A DNA stretch of 50,369 bases from Comamonas testosteroni. Lineage in GTDB: Bacteria; Pseudomonadota; Gammaproteobacteria; Burkholderiales; Burkholderiaceae_C. Numbering within the stretch: the first letter of the stretch is position 1; every line of letters starts with the position of its first letter. The notes under the pieces are model-generated. The model was given only the letters and a program-made list of their open reading frames with translations. It had not been told where the DNA came from and searched no databases. The stretch covers positions 1 through 50,369 of the forward strand of contig NZ_AWOR01000059.1 of the NCBI RefSeq assembly GCF_000761245.1, written 5' to 3'. Both the position numbers and the translations under genes were made by a program. Of the stretch, positions 16,778-24,195 are shown in pieces.

Positions 16778-16905
16778 GTAAGGAGCTTTGTGTCGGTGCG
16801 ACTTTTGAGAGTCTCAAAAGAGCCGCGCTGGCACTTAGATCAGCGACTTGCCAAAGTGTGATCAATGGCGTTTGGAGATCTACAGCCTTGAACTTTGTAA
16901 GCTGC

Positions 16906-16953
16906 AAAAAAGATTGCCTGCAAGATGAGTCATCGTGCAGGCAATCTTTTTGC
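16906..16953 (+). terminator. Strong rho-independent terminator
   Basis: AAAAAGATTGCCTGCA pairs with TGCAGGCAATCTTTTT, giving a 16-bp stem with a T run on both strands. Works for either direction; lies after the 48-aa gene. Confidence 0.8.
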
Positions 16954-17040
16954 TAAAAACCGGAACACATGCCGGAACAGTTCCCCGAACGTCTTTAAAA
17001 GTTATAGCTTTACTACTTTGGTGCCCCGAACCGGAATCGG

Positions 17041-17178
17041 CCCGGCACGCTTTGCGGGTGGAGCCAACTACATCAAGGCTAAGGGCGGCTGCACCGCCAC
17101 TGAGATGGCTACTGGTGCCAGCTTGCAGATCAACCCGCGCACCAGCGTTTATGGTGAGTTGGGCAAGCTGTGGGCCAA
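17041..17178 (+). pseudogene. Autotransporter barrel fragment B
   Basis: The frame reads RFAGGANYIKAKGGCTATEM and RTSVYGELGKLWANS, a diverged copy of codons near 16130-16240. It breaks off exactly where IS5-like sequence begins. Confidence 0.6.
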
Positions 17179-17727
17179 TTCCTGGGCGAAGGCGAATGGA
17201 AGTGCAAAAAGCATGGCGCGGAACGTCGACGTCAATGGCGCAAGTTGCACATCGGTATCGATGCCCAGACACTGCAGGTGCGAGCCATCTGCGTCACCTC
17301 CAACAACGTCAGCGATACGGCCTTGGTGGCGAAATTGTTGACACAACTGCCGCTAGACGAGCCACTGCTGAGCGTCACAGGTGACGGTGCCTATGACACG
17401 CAGGCTGTGCATGCCGCAGTGATGGAGCACAACGCCATGCCCATCATTCCTCCATGAAAGAATTCCTGCATGCGCAAAGGCGCTGCCTTTGCACACCTCA
17501 ATGCGGCAATCGCTGCATCCAGGCGCTTTGGACGCAAGTGATGGAAAAGTTGGAGTGGCTATCACCGATGCAGTCTGGCAGAGATCAAGGTGAACTGCAT
17601 CAAGCAGCTGGGTGAACGAGTGATGTCACGCACATTCGTGCGACAGGTCAATGAGCTGCACATCCGAGCCACCATTCTGAATCGGTTCACTGAACTGGGC
17701 TGCCTGCAAACGGTGGCGGTGGCATAG
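17179..17727 (+). pseudogene. IS5-family transposase, 5'-truncated and frameshifted
   Basis: The first frame gives GEGEWKCKKHGAERRRQWRK, then HIGIDAQTLQVRAI and LLSVTGDGAYDTQ (the second catalytic Asp region). After 17457 a different frame reads LAEIKVNCIKQLGERVMSR and VRQVNELHIRATILNRFTELG, the C-terminal end with the catalytic Glu region. At least two shifts and the missing N-terminus make it inactive. It joins the autotransporter fragment upstream directly. Confidence 0.75.
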
Positions 17728-17766
17728 CCATGCCTGGGGTCAGGGGTAGCCGGGCACGAAACTGTT

Positions 17767-18205
17767 TTATGCAACAGCGCCCCAGTGGGCAGGTCTGCGT
17801 GTCCAGCTGTCCCAGGGCGAAGCTGGGCAGGCCCTCGACCAGCAGCCCACTTCGTCAGCGTGGTCCTGGGCGCCGGTATCGAGCATCAGAGTGCGCGCCT
17901 GCGCATCGATCCAGACCCACATGCTGCCCTGCTTGGTGAAGGCCATGGGCGGCAGGTCCAGCTCGGCCTCGTCCTTGAGCTCCTTCTTGCCGGGTTTGCG
18001 GCCCTCGGCCATGAAGCGCATCACTCATTGACCGGCCGCGGATTCGACCAGCCGGCCGTGTTGCTCGCCGCGCGGCGGCACCCAGCCCGCGGAGCGTTCC
18101 TGTGTGGCGCCGCACTCCTCAAACTCCGTCTTTTGCAGGGCATCCTCCAGTGCCAGCAGATCGCCTTGCCAGCTCTTGGCGATGCGGTAAATGCTCCATC
18201 AGGAC
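17767..18205 (-). pseudogene. rdgC: rdgC N-terminal remnant (copy B)
   Basis: Minus-strand pieces read ALEDALQ and CGATQERS-like, then MAEGRKPGKKELKDEAELDLPPMAFTKQGS and VWIDAQARTLMLDTG. These match the N-terminal and central RdgC motifs further along than copy A, but the frame is broken in several places and the C-terminal half is absent. The DNA similarity to 9446-9789 is obvious (tgtgtggcgccgcact...). Both copies flank related small-gene blocks. Confidence 0.7.
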
Positions 18206-18337
18206 TCCATGAAAAAAGCACGCTTTAAAGCGGGCAGTTATACGAATTGGGTAGGAAAGGGGTTAGACAACAAGTATTTACAGCTGGGCCTTTCTGCAGG
18301 ATTAGTCTGGAGGACTCCACTTTCTGAAGGAGTTGCT

Positions 18338-18553
18338 ATGAAAGCGCTACTTTTAATTGCCGCAGTTACCGGCGCACTGGCGGGGTGCTCGATGATGCCG
18401 GGGCGTAGCTCTGGCTCGATGCCTGCTCAGGGGGCCGGTCAGACCATGGGATCAATGAATATGAGTGCAGGCCGAGACTCTTGGTTGGTTGACGACAATG
18501 GACGCCCTTGGACTAGCGGTGACGGCGCTTTCTACGGCTCTCAGAACAGATAG
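18338..18553 (+). CDS. Small lipoprotein, 71 aa
   Basis: ATG 18338 follows GAAGGAGTTGCT. The signal ends in LAGC (Cys16). The mature part is Ser-, Gly- and Met-rich (SMPAQGAGQTMGSMNM) and ends WLVDDNGRPWTSGDGAFYGS. The in-frame ATG at 18191 lacks a ribosome site and would bury the lipobox. Envelope-anchored, function unknown. The Met-rich stretch could bind metal (weak inference). Confidence 0.6.
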   Translation: MKALLLIAAVTGALAGCSMMPGRSSGSMPAQGAGQTMGSMNMSAGRDSWLVDDNGRPWTSGDGAFYGSQNR

Positions 18554-18559
18554 ACAAGG

Positions 18560-18758
18560 GGCGTCAGGGCTTTTTCCTTGAAGCATTGCACGGTCTTGTC
18601 ATCCAGCCACTCGGCATGCCCGGGTAGGCGAACTCGTCGCGCAGGCTTTGGGTGATGGTTTGGGGTTCGTCGGCTTGGGCATCGGGCGCGGACAGTCAGG
18701 TAGCGAGAAGTAGGACACCAACGATGACCAGCAGGGAGTCAACAATCGTCTTCATCAT
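18560..18758 (-). pseudogene. Copy B of the 69-aa small exported protein, broken
   Basis: The minus strand from ATG 18758 keeps MMKTIVDSLLVIVG and the same ribosome site, but a TGA interrupts it in the hydrophobic segment and a later deletion shifts the frame before the Cys-containing tail. It shows that copy A's frame is under selection or younger. Confidence 0.65.
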
Positions 18759-18815
18759 GGGGATCTCCTGTTCAATAAATTGCGTGGAACTATCAAAGCT
18801 GAATGCTCAGAGGAG

Positions 18816-18944
18816 TCATGTTTCTGGCGTGAGCGCCATCACCACGGCAGCACCGACCAAGCAGAACAGGCCGAGGCAGGTGAGAGTCCATTGCGCTGCG
18901 AGCGGCAGCATTGTGGTGTGGGCAGGGGATGGAGTCGAATGCAT
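18816..18944 (-). CDS. Tiny single-span membrane protein, 42 aa (copy B)
   Basis: Same start context (AGGAGACCCC before ATG) and same architecture as the 45-aa copy at 10605-10742: MHSTPSPAHTT then a LTCLGLFCLVGAAVVMAL helix. It ends three residues earlier at a TGA. About three quarters of residues are shared with copy A. It keeps an open frame although its downstream partner is dead. Confidence 0.55.
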   Translation of the reverse strand: MHSTPSPAHTTMLPLAAQWTLTCLGLFCLVGAAVVMALTPET

Positions 18945-18964
18945 GGGGTCTCCTGTGGGCAAAG

Positions 18965-18993
18965 AAAAAGCCCGCGAGCGGTTGCTGCGGGCT
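18965..18993 (-). terminator. Terminator-like hairpin before the copy B ribosome site
   Basis: AGCCCGC...GCGGGCT with a T run toward the 42-aa gene on the minus strand. It is a conserved counterpart of 10763-10791. Confidence 0.5.
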
Positions 18994-19087
18994 TGAATAA
19001 AGATCCGGTGACCTTTCGGGGCGCGCCTGGGGAAGAAGGTGAGAGGGAGGGAGAAGAGAAGCCCAGGCCCGGCTACACAGATAGATT

Positions 19088-19290
19088 GCACAGCAGTTTG
19101 CCCGATGAGGGTCAGGCAATCAATGCGCACTTTGGTTAATGAAAAAGAATGCTGCGCCATCTGGTGTGACCACTCTCACCGCGACGCGGCTGCCGTGTCG
19201 TACCGTGCTCCTAGTTGACGATGGCCTAGGCGAATTCCGGAACTGTCGCACCTGCTTGAGTGGTCACGCTGGATGGCCCGCTAAGGGCCT
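19088..19290. repeat. Non-coding block, copy B
   Basis: Matches 11200-11400 in several ordered segments (gatgagggtc, gcgcactt, gctgcgccatctggtgtgac, ggcgaattccggaactg). Followed immediately by dispersed repeat copy 2. Confidence 0.55.
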
Positions 19291-19352
19291 GCGGGGGAAG
19301 GCACATGCATGCCGCATGCTGGCTAAACGCTCACATCTCAAGATATCCGGGC
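19288..19352 (+). repeat. Dispersed repeat, copy 2
   Basis: Carries catgcatgccgcatgctg and ggctaaacgctcacatctca, then an agatatccgggc tail. Best match to copy 3 (20681-20747). Ends at a terminator. Confidence 0.65.
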
Positions 19353-19354
19353 AC

Positions 19355-19377
19355 AAAAAAGCCACCTGTAGGTGGCT
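19355..19377 (-). terminator. Terminator of the SPFH operon
   Basis: AGCCACCT and AGGTGGCT form the stem and TTTTTT follows on the minus strand, 21 bases after the stop of the 96-aa gene. Confidence 0.8.
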
Positions 19378-19397
19378 GTACTGGTGACTAGATAGGG

Positions 19398-19688
19398 CTA
19401 CTGCTTGAAGTCAAGTCCTTGCTTGACAGCATCTCGCATACGCTGGTCCCGCTCACCTCCGGGCATTGGTTTGCTATTGCGATCCTCAATCCTGGCCTCA
19501 GACTCGGTGAAGACCGGCGGCTCCGAGCGTGTAACCTGCCCTTTAGGCATATATGAAGGCTGAGCCTGGAAGTAGAGAAATAGGGTGGCCACAGTGGCTG
19601 CAGCAACCCATAGCTTTTGAAGCTTCCAGCTCAAGCCAAAGCCTATGGCCGCGATCAAGAGTGGGATCAGGTTGATGAGCAGGGTCAT
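19398..19688 (-). CDS. Small membrane protein of SPFH operon, 96 aa
   Basis: Residues 1-40 are hydrophobic in two stretches (LINLIPLLIAAIGFGLSW and WVAAATVATLFLYF). The rest is polar and charged. It overlaps the SPFH gene stop by 4 bases (ATGA), so it is translationally coupled and likely works with it. No family recognised. A partner of SPFH proteins is often a membrane protease-like protein, but this one is too small for that. Confidence 0.65.
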   Translation of the reverse strand: MTLLINLIPLLIAAIGFGLSWKLQKLWVAAATVATLFLYFQAQPSYMPKGQVTRSEPPVFTESEARIEDRNSKPMPGGERDQRMRDAVKQGLDFKQ

Positions 19689-20572
19689 TTGCCAATGTTA
19701 ACCATTGGAACGGCATCGCCCAGGGAGGTGGTAGGGAGTTGGCCATTCCACTTTTCAATCCAGGCGCGCTCATTTTCCAGCTTGCGCAGTTGCAGCACTC
19801 GCGCATCGACGGATTGAGCCAGTACGGACTGAGACATGGCTTCGGTTTCTGCCTTTTCCTTGTCAATTGCACGTTGCAGACGAGCTTCCTGCAATTCCCG
19901 CTCTAACTGAGCCTTGGAGATGGCCAGCTGCGCTTCTTCCTTTTGGATAGCTTCGCGTCGTTCGGCCGCGGACTCCTGAGCATCCGTAATGATCTTTGGA
20001 TATCGCAGGTTGGTAATGCCAACAAAGCGCACCGAGAAAGGTGTAAGCGCTTCAATGGCTTTGCCCAGCTGTACGCGCAAGTCAGAGTTTATTTTTTCGT
20101 TGCTCGAGGCGATTTCACTGATCGACAGTTTGCTCAAATATTCGCGCACCTCGGCTTGAATAATCTGGCTGGCATAGGTGCGGTACACCTGCTCATTGGC
20201 AATCGTGGACACATAGTCCGAAACCTCTTTTGGCGCGACTGCATTAAAAAGCTCAGCCGTCTTTTTGGAGTTGATGCTCAAGGTTGCGCGAATGGTCACA
20301 TCCAGGTTGAGTTTGTCTTCGGGGATAAAGATGCTCATGGACTCTTCATAGCCCTTGTCAGACACATCTAGCAAGACTAGTCGATCGCAATAGGCCCAAC
20401 ACTTGCCAAGACGGAACTTGGAGGTTGGAATCAGGCTGTCCTGATAGCCGTCTTTGGTCATGATCTTGCCAACGTGCGCAGGCGGAACCTCCACTTTTTG
20501 ACCGCATGCTGCTAATACAAAGGCAGCAGCTACCGCTGCCAAACTGGTCTTGTGCTTCTTCAATAACTTCAA
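19685..20572 (-). CDS. SPFH/Band 7 domain lipoprotein, 295 aa
   Basis: The N-terminus is a lipoprotein signal with lipobox LAAC (Cys23). Residues ~25-190 fit a Band 7/SPFH fold: VPPAHVGKIMTKDGY, then LDVTIRATLSINSKKTAEL. The region after 190 is a long charged coiled coil (AAERREAIQKEEAQLAISKA, QLERELQEARLQRAIDKEKA), as in prohibitin-like proteins. Such lipoproteins form ring or scaffold assemblies at membranes; homologues occur in prophages and conjugative DNA (from memory). Being a lipoprotein it may face the periplasm. Cotranscribed with the 96-aa membrane protein. Confidence 0.8.
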   Translation of the reverse strand: MKLLKKHKTSLAAVAAAFVLAACGQKVEVPPAHVGKIMTKDGYQDSLIPTSKFRLGKCWAYCDRLVLLDVSDKGYEESMSIFIPEDKLNLDVTIRATLSINSKKTAELFNAVAPKEVSDYVSTIANEQVYRTYASQIIQAEVREYLSKLSISEIASSNEKINSDLRVQLGKAIEALTPFSVRFVGITNLRYPKIITDAQESAAERREAIQKEEAQLAISKAQLERELQEARLQRAIDKEKAETEAMSQSVLAQSVDARVLQLRKLENERAWIEKWNGQLPTTSLGDAVPMVNIGK

Positions 20573-20680
20573 ATCGAGCCGCCTCCTTCGCAGCTATAAA
20601 AGTGGGATTGAAACAAACTGCAGCTCTGTATGCAAGGCTCTAGTTTGAAACCCCAGATGTGTTCCGAGTGGTCCGCTTAG

Positions 20681-20747
20681 CCCTGCAGGGAAATGCATAT
20701 GCATGCCGCATGCTGGCTAAACGCTCGCCTCTCAAAATCTCCGGGCG
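20681..20747 (+). repeat. Dispersed repeat, copy 3
   Basis: Has ccctgcagggaaatgcat, catgccgcatgctggctaaa, cgctcgcctctcaaaatc and a ccgggcgc tail. Like copy 2 it ends at a CCACC-stem terminator. Confidence 0.65.
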
Positions 20748-20748
20748 C

Positions 20749-20770
20749 AAAAAAGCCACCTCAGAGGTGG
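20749..20770 (-). terminator. Terminator after the 59-aa gene
   Basis: CCACCTC/GAGGTGG stem with TTTTTT on the minus strand. Confidence 0.75.
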
Positions 20771-20805
20771 TCAGTCAAAGAAAGACCGCTTAGGGCGGGT
20801 ATTGG

Positions 20806-20985
20806 TTAATCAATGAAACCGAGTTCGCGCAGTGCTTCTGTTTCTTGGGTGTACTCAGCATCCTCGATTAGCAGCACGCCGTCAGGTCCATACACATTGC
20901 GTTGGGGCACGCCCATGGGTTGCTCAATGCGTTCGACTTTGTAGCCGTGCCGCTCCCATATCTCGGTGGTGTTGATGCGTGTCAT
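20806..20985 (-). CDS. Small phage-like hypothetical protein, 59 aa
   Basis: ATG 20985 (minus) opens a frame of 59 codons: MTRINTTEIWERHGYKVERI, then QPMGVPQRNVYGPDG and a Glu-rich end. It has a compact beta-like composition. A weak ribosome site (GTGAACCA) precedes it. It is followed by its own terminator, which supports a real transcript. No function recognised. Confidence 0.55.
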   Translation of the reverse strand: MTRINTTEIWERHGYKVERIEQPMGVPQRNVYGPDGVLLIEDAEYTQETEALRELGFID

Positions 20986-21127
20986 TGGTTCACTTTACAC
21001 AAACTGAGGCCCTTGCAAGCAAGGTTTTGGTTTTAAAAACTTCTACCACTAAGACTGGCGCAGAGGCGACTTTCGGATACAAGTGAATGCTCGACACTGA
21101 CGCTGCACTTGATGAAGGCCACATCGT

Positions 21128-21762
21128 ATGTACGTACAGCCGCTTTTTTCCATTTCTGAGGTCAGTGAGTTGCATCAGGTCATGAATAGCTATCCGCTCG
21201 CAACACTGATTGCTGAAGGTGCAGGCGAGGTGGAAATCAATCTGCTGCCTCCGCTGTTGGTGAATGCGGGTTCGTTGGGGCGGCTCACCGGACACGTGAG
21301 CCAGAGTCATAACTTGTATTCAAAGGGCCGCAGCATCAAGACAGTGACTGCGATCTTCCAAAGCCCGAATGTCTATATCTCTCCCAAGTGTTATGTCAAT
21401 GGGCAGCAAAGCGGGCGAAATGCCCAAGCTGGAACTACATGGCCGTTCAAGCGCAAGGCCGCATGCGATTTATCGATGATGCTTTGTGGATGCGCGAGCA
21501 CCTGGATGCCCTAACGCATTCCCAAGAGATGTTGAGGGAAGAACCATGGTCACCAACTGAAGCGGATCCCGAGTTCCTGGGATCAGTGGCGGCGCGGCTC
21601 ATCGGCTTCGAGGTGGACATAGAAAACCTATGCGGCAAGCGATTCCTATCCCAGCAGCGCACAGCCGCTGATCGGGACAGTCTGATTCAGCACCTGGCTC
21701 AGGATCAAGGACCTGGCGCAGCTGCGGTCTCCAGGCTGATCAAGTCTTCGCGAGTGCCATGA
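21128..21762 (+). pseudogene. PaiB-like FMN-binding regulator, frameshifted
   Basis: The first frame (MYVQPLFSISEVSELHQVMN, SYPLATLIAEG, LTGHVSQSHNLYS, FQSPNVYISPKCYVNGQQSG) and the second (PSWNYMAVQAQGRMRFIDDA, LWMREHLDALT, AARLIGFEVDIENLCGKRF, LSQQRTAADRD) match consecutive parts of PaiB-type proteins of the FMN-binding split-barrel family. A one-base shift near 21415 separates them. Apart from that the gene looks recent and nearly complete. A sequencing error at the shift is possible. Confidence 0.75.
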
Positions 21763-21767
21763 TCAGC

Positions 21768-21807
21768 CAAACCGCAGCGCCCTGAATCAAGACGCTCTGG
21801 TTTGCGC
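21768..21807 (+). repeat. Inverted-repeat segment shared with 11853-11890
   Basis: aaaccgcagcgccctgaatc with gacgctctggtttg can form an imperfect hairpin. The same pair occurs downstream of repeat copy 1. It marks the same position in the two colinear modules. Confidence 0.5.
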
Positions 21808-21929
21808 CCTGCTGTCGCTCAGGGGCTGGCGCTGCTTGCGTAGTCTTGTGCGTGTTGCGGCATCATCTGGTGTAAGAGGGCGGGCGATTCTTCAAGCCAT
21901 CGGCCAACTTCGAACCCGTGCTGTCTTTC

Positions 21930-22230
21930 GTGCGGCTTCCACGCCTGCCTGTGAGTGGCAGAGGTTGGGCCGGGTCATCCGGCCTATACGGCCGTGGTTT
22001 TGTGTGAGAGCTGCCACCGTGGACCGCTGATGGGGCAGCATGGCCCGCAAGCGCCTGGAGGCAGGAGCTGTGGTCGAGCTCAAGGAGACCATGAGGATGC
22101 ATCAAGATGCTGCCAGACCGGTAGCCACTGATAGGGCGCTTCTGCAGCGCTGCCAGCAGCTGGTAGCTGCCTGGGAGGTGACGGACCAGACTTTGTGTGG
22201 ATCATCCTTTCTGCGTGGGGTTTGTTGAAG
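21930..22230 (+). pseudogene. Ref-like HNH nuclease remnant (copy B)
   Basis: A short stretch reads YTAVVLCESCHRGPLMGQHG in one frame and, after a shift, RKRLEAGAVVELKETMRM in another. The first matches the HNH/zinc part of the copy A remnant (VVVLCESC, GPWMGWHGQ). The 5' half is missing or unrecognisable. Confidence 0.4.
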
Positions 22231-22295
22231 AGGATATTGATTTCATTGGGTATTTCCTGCGTTCCAATGTGACAGTCAGGCCGCAGATGTCACCA

Positions 22296-22316
22296 TACCC
22301 CCTCTAGAGAGGGGTA
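22296..22316. promoter_or_regulatory. TACCCC-N9-GGGGTA dyad
   Basis: An inverted repeat (TACCCC at one end, GGGGTA at the other, centre CTCTAGAGA) lies about 50 bases upstream of the secreted 111-aa gene. G/C-tract dyads of this kind are typical of CsoR/RcnR-family metal or formaldehyde repressors. The assignment is by motif only. Confidence 0.35.
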
Positions 22317-22367
22317 GCGGCGCGCGATGAAGTCAGTACGATCCCTGCTCACACTCAAAGGAGATGA

Positions 22368-22703
22368 ATGCTCATGAAAGCAGCACTGATGATCTTGGCC
22401 ACATTGATGTCGGCAGGCATGGTTTTTTCTGCGCATGCCGACGAGGCAAAAGCAGCCATAGCTTCAGGAACCATCAATATGGCCGCGAACATGAATGAGC
22501 TCGCTTTGGCTTGTGGGCACATGAGTTCCCAGGATGTGGAGACTGGGCGCATCAAGCAGCGCGACGCGGCCATCAAGGATCTTGGTGTTGCTCCCGCCAG
22601 CTACGACAAGATGTATGCCGGTTACGCATCCGACTTCAAGAAGAAATGGGGCACCATGACCCCGGAAAAACAAAAAAGCACCTGTGATCAGATGAAGCGC
22701 TAG
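22368..22703 (+). CDS. Secreted hypothetical protein, 111 aa
   Basis: AAGGAG lies just upstream; ATG 22368 or 22374 is the start. A signal peptide (MKAALMILATLMSAGMVFS, cleavage near AHA-DE) is followed by a small helical domain with two Cys (LACGHMS and STCDQM) that may pair. Found with a TACCCC dyad upstream and a terminator downstream, it is a single-gene unit. Function unknown. Confidence 0.6.
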   Translation: MLMKAALMILATLMSAGMVFSAHADEAKAAIASGTINMAANMNELALACGHMSSQDVETGRIKQRDAAIKDLGVAPASYDKMYAGYASDFKKKWGTMTPEKQKSTCDQMKR

Positions 22704-22724
22704 CAACGCCTTCACATCCTGCAA

Positions 22725-22748
22725 CCGAGGCCTGCCTCGGCGGGCTTT
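22725..22748 (+). terminator. Terminator after the 111-aa gene
   Basis: CCGAGGC and GCCTCGG form the stem, followed by GGGCTTTTG. Confidence 0.6.
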
Positions 22749-22869
22749 TGCATGTTTTCAGCTGCTGTGGAGGCTCACGCCAGAGCCATCCCAATAGCCT
22801 TCCATCAAGGGCATTTACGTTCTACCGACTGCAATCATCATGACCCCCATTGTTGATGGGGAGTTCGTA

Positions 22870-22959
22870 TTAGCCAATCCATAGCAGTGACAGGCCTGTG
22901 GCTGCAACCAACACAAGGCAGAGAGCTGCAACGAGTAGCGGGAGTGCCATAGACAGCAT
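22870..22959 (-). CDS. Possible 29-aa hydrophobic peptide
   Basis: A minus-strand ATG at 22959 (or 22950) opens a short frame of almost only hydrophobic residues ([16 protein letters not shown] then GLSLLWIG) ending at TAA. It could be a small membrane peptide. The ribosome site is poor and conservation unknown, so confidence is low. Confidence 0.25.
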   Translation of the reverse strand: MLSMALPLLVAALCLVLVAATGLSLLWIG

Positions 22960-22970
22960 CAGAGCCACAT

Positions 22971-23109
22971 GGACGGATCGTCGATGCAGTGCCCATCAGC
23001 GAGCGACCAGCTTGCATCGAGGATCGGGCCGTATCGGGGCACTGGGAGGGTGATCTGTTGTTCGGCGATGCCTACAACCAGATTGCGACATTGGTGCTGA
23101 TTTCGCACT
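22971..23109 (+). pseudogene. IS30-family transposase fragment
   Basis: The frame reads [30 protein letters not shown], then AYNQIATLV. This is the conserved stretch ahead of the DDE core of IS30 transposases. Only ~45 codons remain. It sits directly against an autotransporter barrel fragment. Confidence 0.7.
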
Positions 23110-23117
23110 AAGGACGT

Positions 23118-23522
23118 GTGCTGATGCCAAACAGCAAGCTCAAGCGATTTGATGAAACAGGTGCAGGCATCCATGCGCTGACTTGCTTTGACCAGCGTGT
23201 GACGACGACCTCGGGCGTGTTGGGTTTGCGCACGGAGTTCTCGCAAGACACTCGTTGGGGCGTTTTGCAGCCATTTGCTCGTGTGGAAGTTCAACATGAC
23301 TTTGAAGGCCAAAGCGATGCCCGCCTTTCTTACGCAGACATTGTTGGGCTGGACTCGGTCTATCAAATCAGTGGCACACCTTATGGGCGTGACCGCGTGC
23401 AGTTGGGCCTTGGCAGCAAGCTGAGAACCAAGGCGGGAACCTGGTCGCTGGATTTCCAGTTGATGCGTAGCTCAGGCATGCTGGATCGCCGAGCTCGAAT
23501 CATGTTTACGACTCAGTATTAA
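23118..23522 (+). pseudogene. Autotransporter/adhesin beta-barrel fragment C
   Basis: The frame encodes the last barrel strands: TTTSGVLGLRTEFSQ, LQPFARVEVQHDFEGQ, DRVQLGLGSKLRTKAGTWS and a terminal ARIMFTTQY. No passenger or signal sequence precedes it; the IS30 fragment does. It differs from fragments A and B and represents another family member. Probably a dead 3' end. Confidence 0.65.
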
Positions 23523-24010
23523 GTTCTGCATCGCGCTCTATTTGAGTTTCTCTGTCAGCCCACGGTCGCTAAGCGAGTGGGCGGCTTGATGTCAATCTCT
23601 AGCTAGAGTCCAGTCACAGTCGTTTCGTGGAGCCTGCGGCCGGGTCTGAATGGGAGTGTGCGAACGCAAATTTGCAGGATGCCTGCGCAATTCGCTCACG
23701 GCCTCAATAGGAGGCGGTAGGGCTGTGATGAGGTGGCCGAAGTTGTGGGTGCATGCGATCCGCTTTTAGTTGGATGGGCATGCCGCCCCATAGTCTATGA
23801 CTGTGTATGCATCCAGTTTATGCGGTGGCCACCTTCATTCGCTCTGTGACCCTATTGGGGGGATGCATGCTGGCTGCAGGTTGAGCCAATGACGGGGGCT
23901 GAACCGAGGCATAATAACGACCGGTCATATCAAACGAGAAATGATCGATGCGGAGCGCTCCGCAAATCTAGGTTTAAGCGAAGCAAGAAAAACCTAGTGA
24001 AATCAATCAT
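23523..24010. other. Gap upstream of tRNA-Arg
   Basis: No gene seen. An inverted repeat (ctaggttt and aaaacctag, 23966-23998) lies just before the tRNA; a palindrome gcggagcgctccgc sits at 23950. These may be promoter-proximal sites or old attachment-site scars. Confidence 0.5.
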
Positions 24011-24087
24011 CTGCCCGTAGCTCAGTTGGATAGAGCAACAGCCTTCTAAGCTGTGGGTCACAGGTTCGATCCCTGTCGGGCAGGCCA
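24011..24087 (+). tRNA. tRNA-Arg (anticodon TCT)
   Basis: The 7-bp acceptor stem (CTGCCCG/CGGGCAG), D-arm, anticodon stem ACAGC/GCTGT with loop CTTCTAA (anticodon TCT), 5-bp T-stem ACAGG/CCTGT around TTCGATC, and an encoded CCA end all fold normally. It marks the right boundary of the degraded mobile zone. Confidence 0.95.
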
Positions 24088-24094
24088 AGTGAAC

Positions 24095-24132
24095 AAAAAG
24101 CCCATTCATGCAATTGCATGAATGGGCTTTTT
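24095..24132 (+). terminator. Terminator after tRNA-Arg
   Basis: A long perfect stem (AAAAAGCCCATTCATGCA and its complement) ends in TTTTT on both strands. It serves both the tRNA and the convergent gene at 24196. Confidence 0.85.
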
Positions 24133-24195
24133 GTTTCTGCATCAGTAGTGTGACGCAGAGTGCATTTAAGACTCTGCGATCTTGCCTCTATATTT

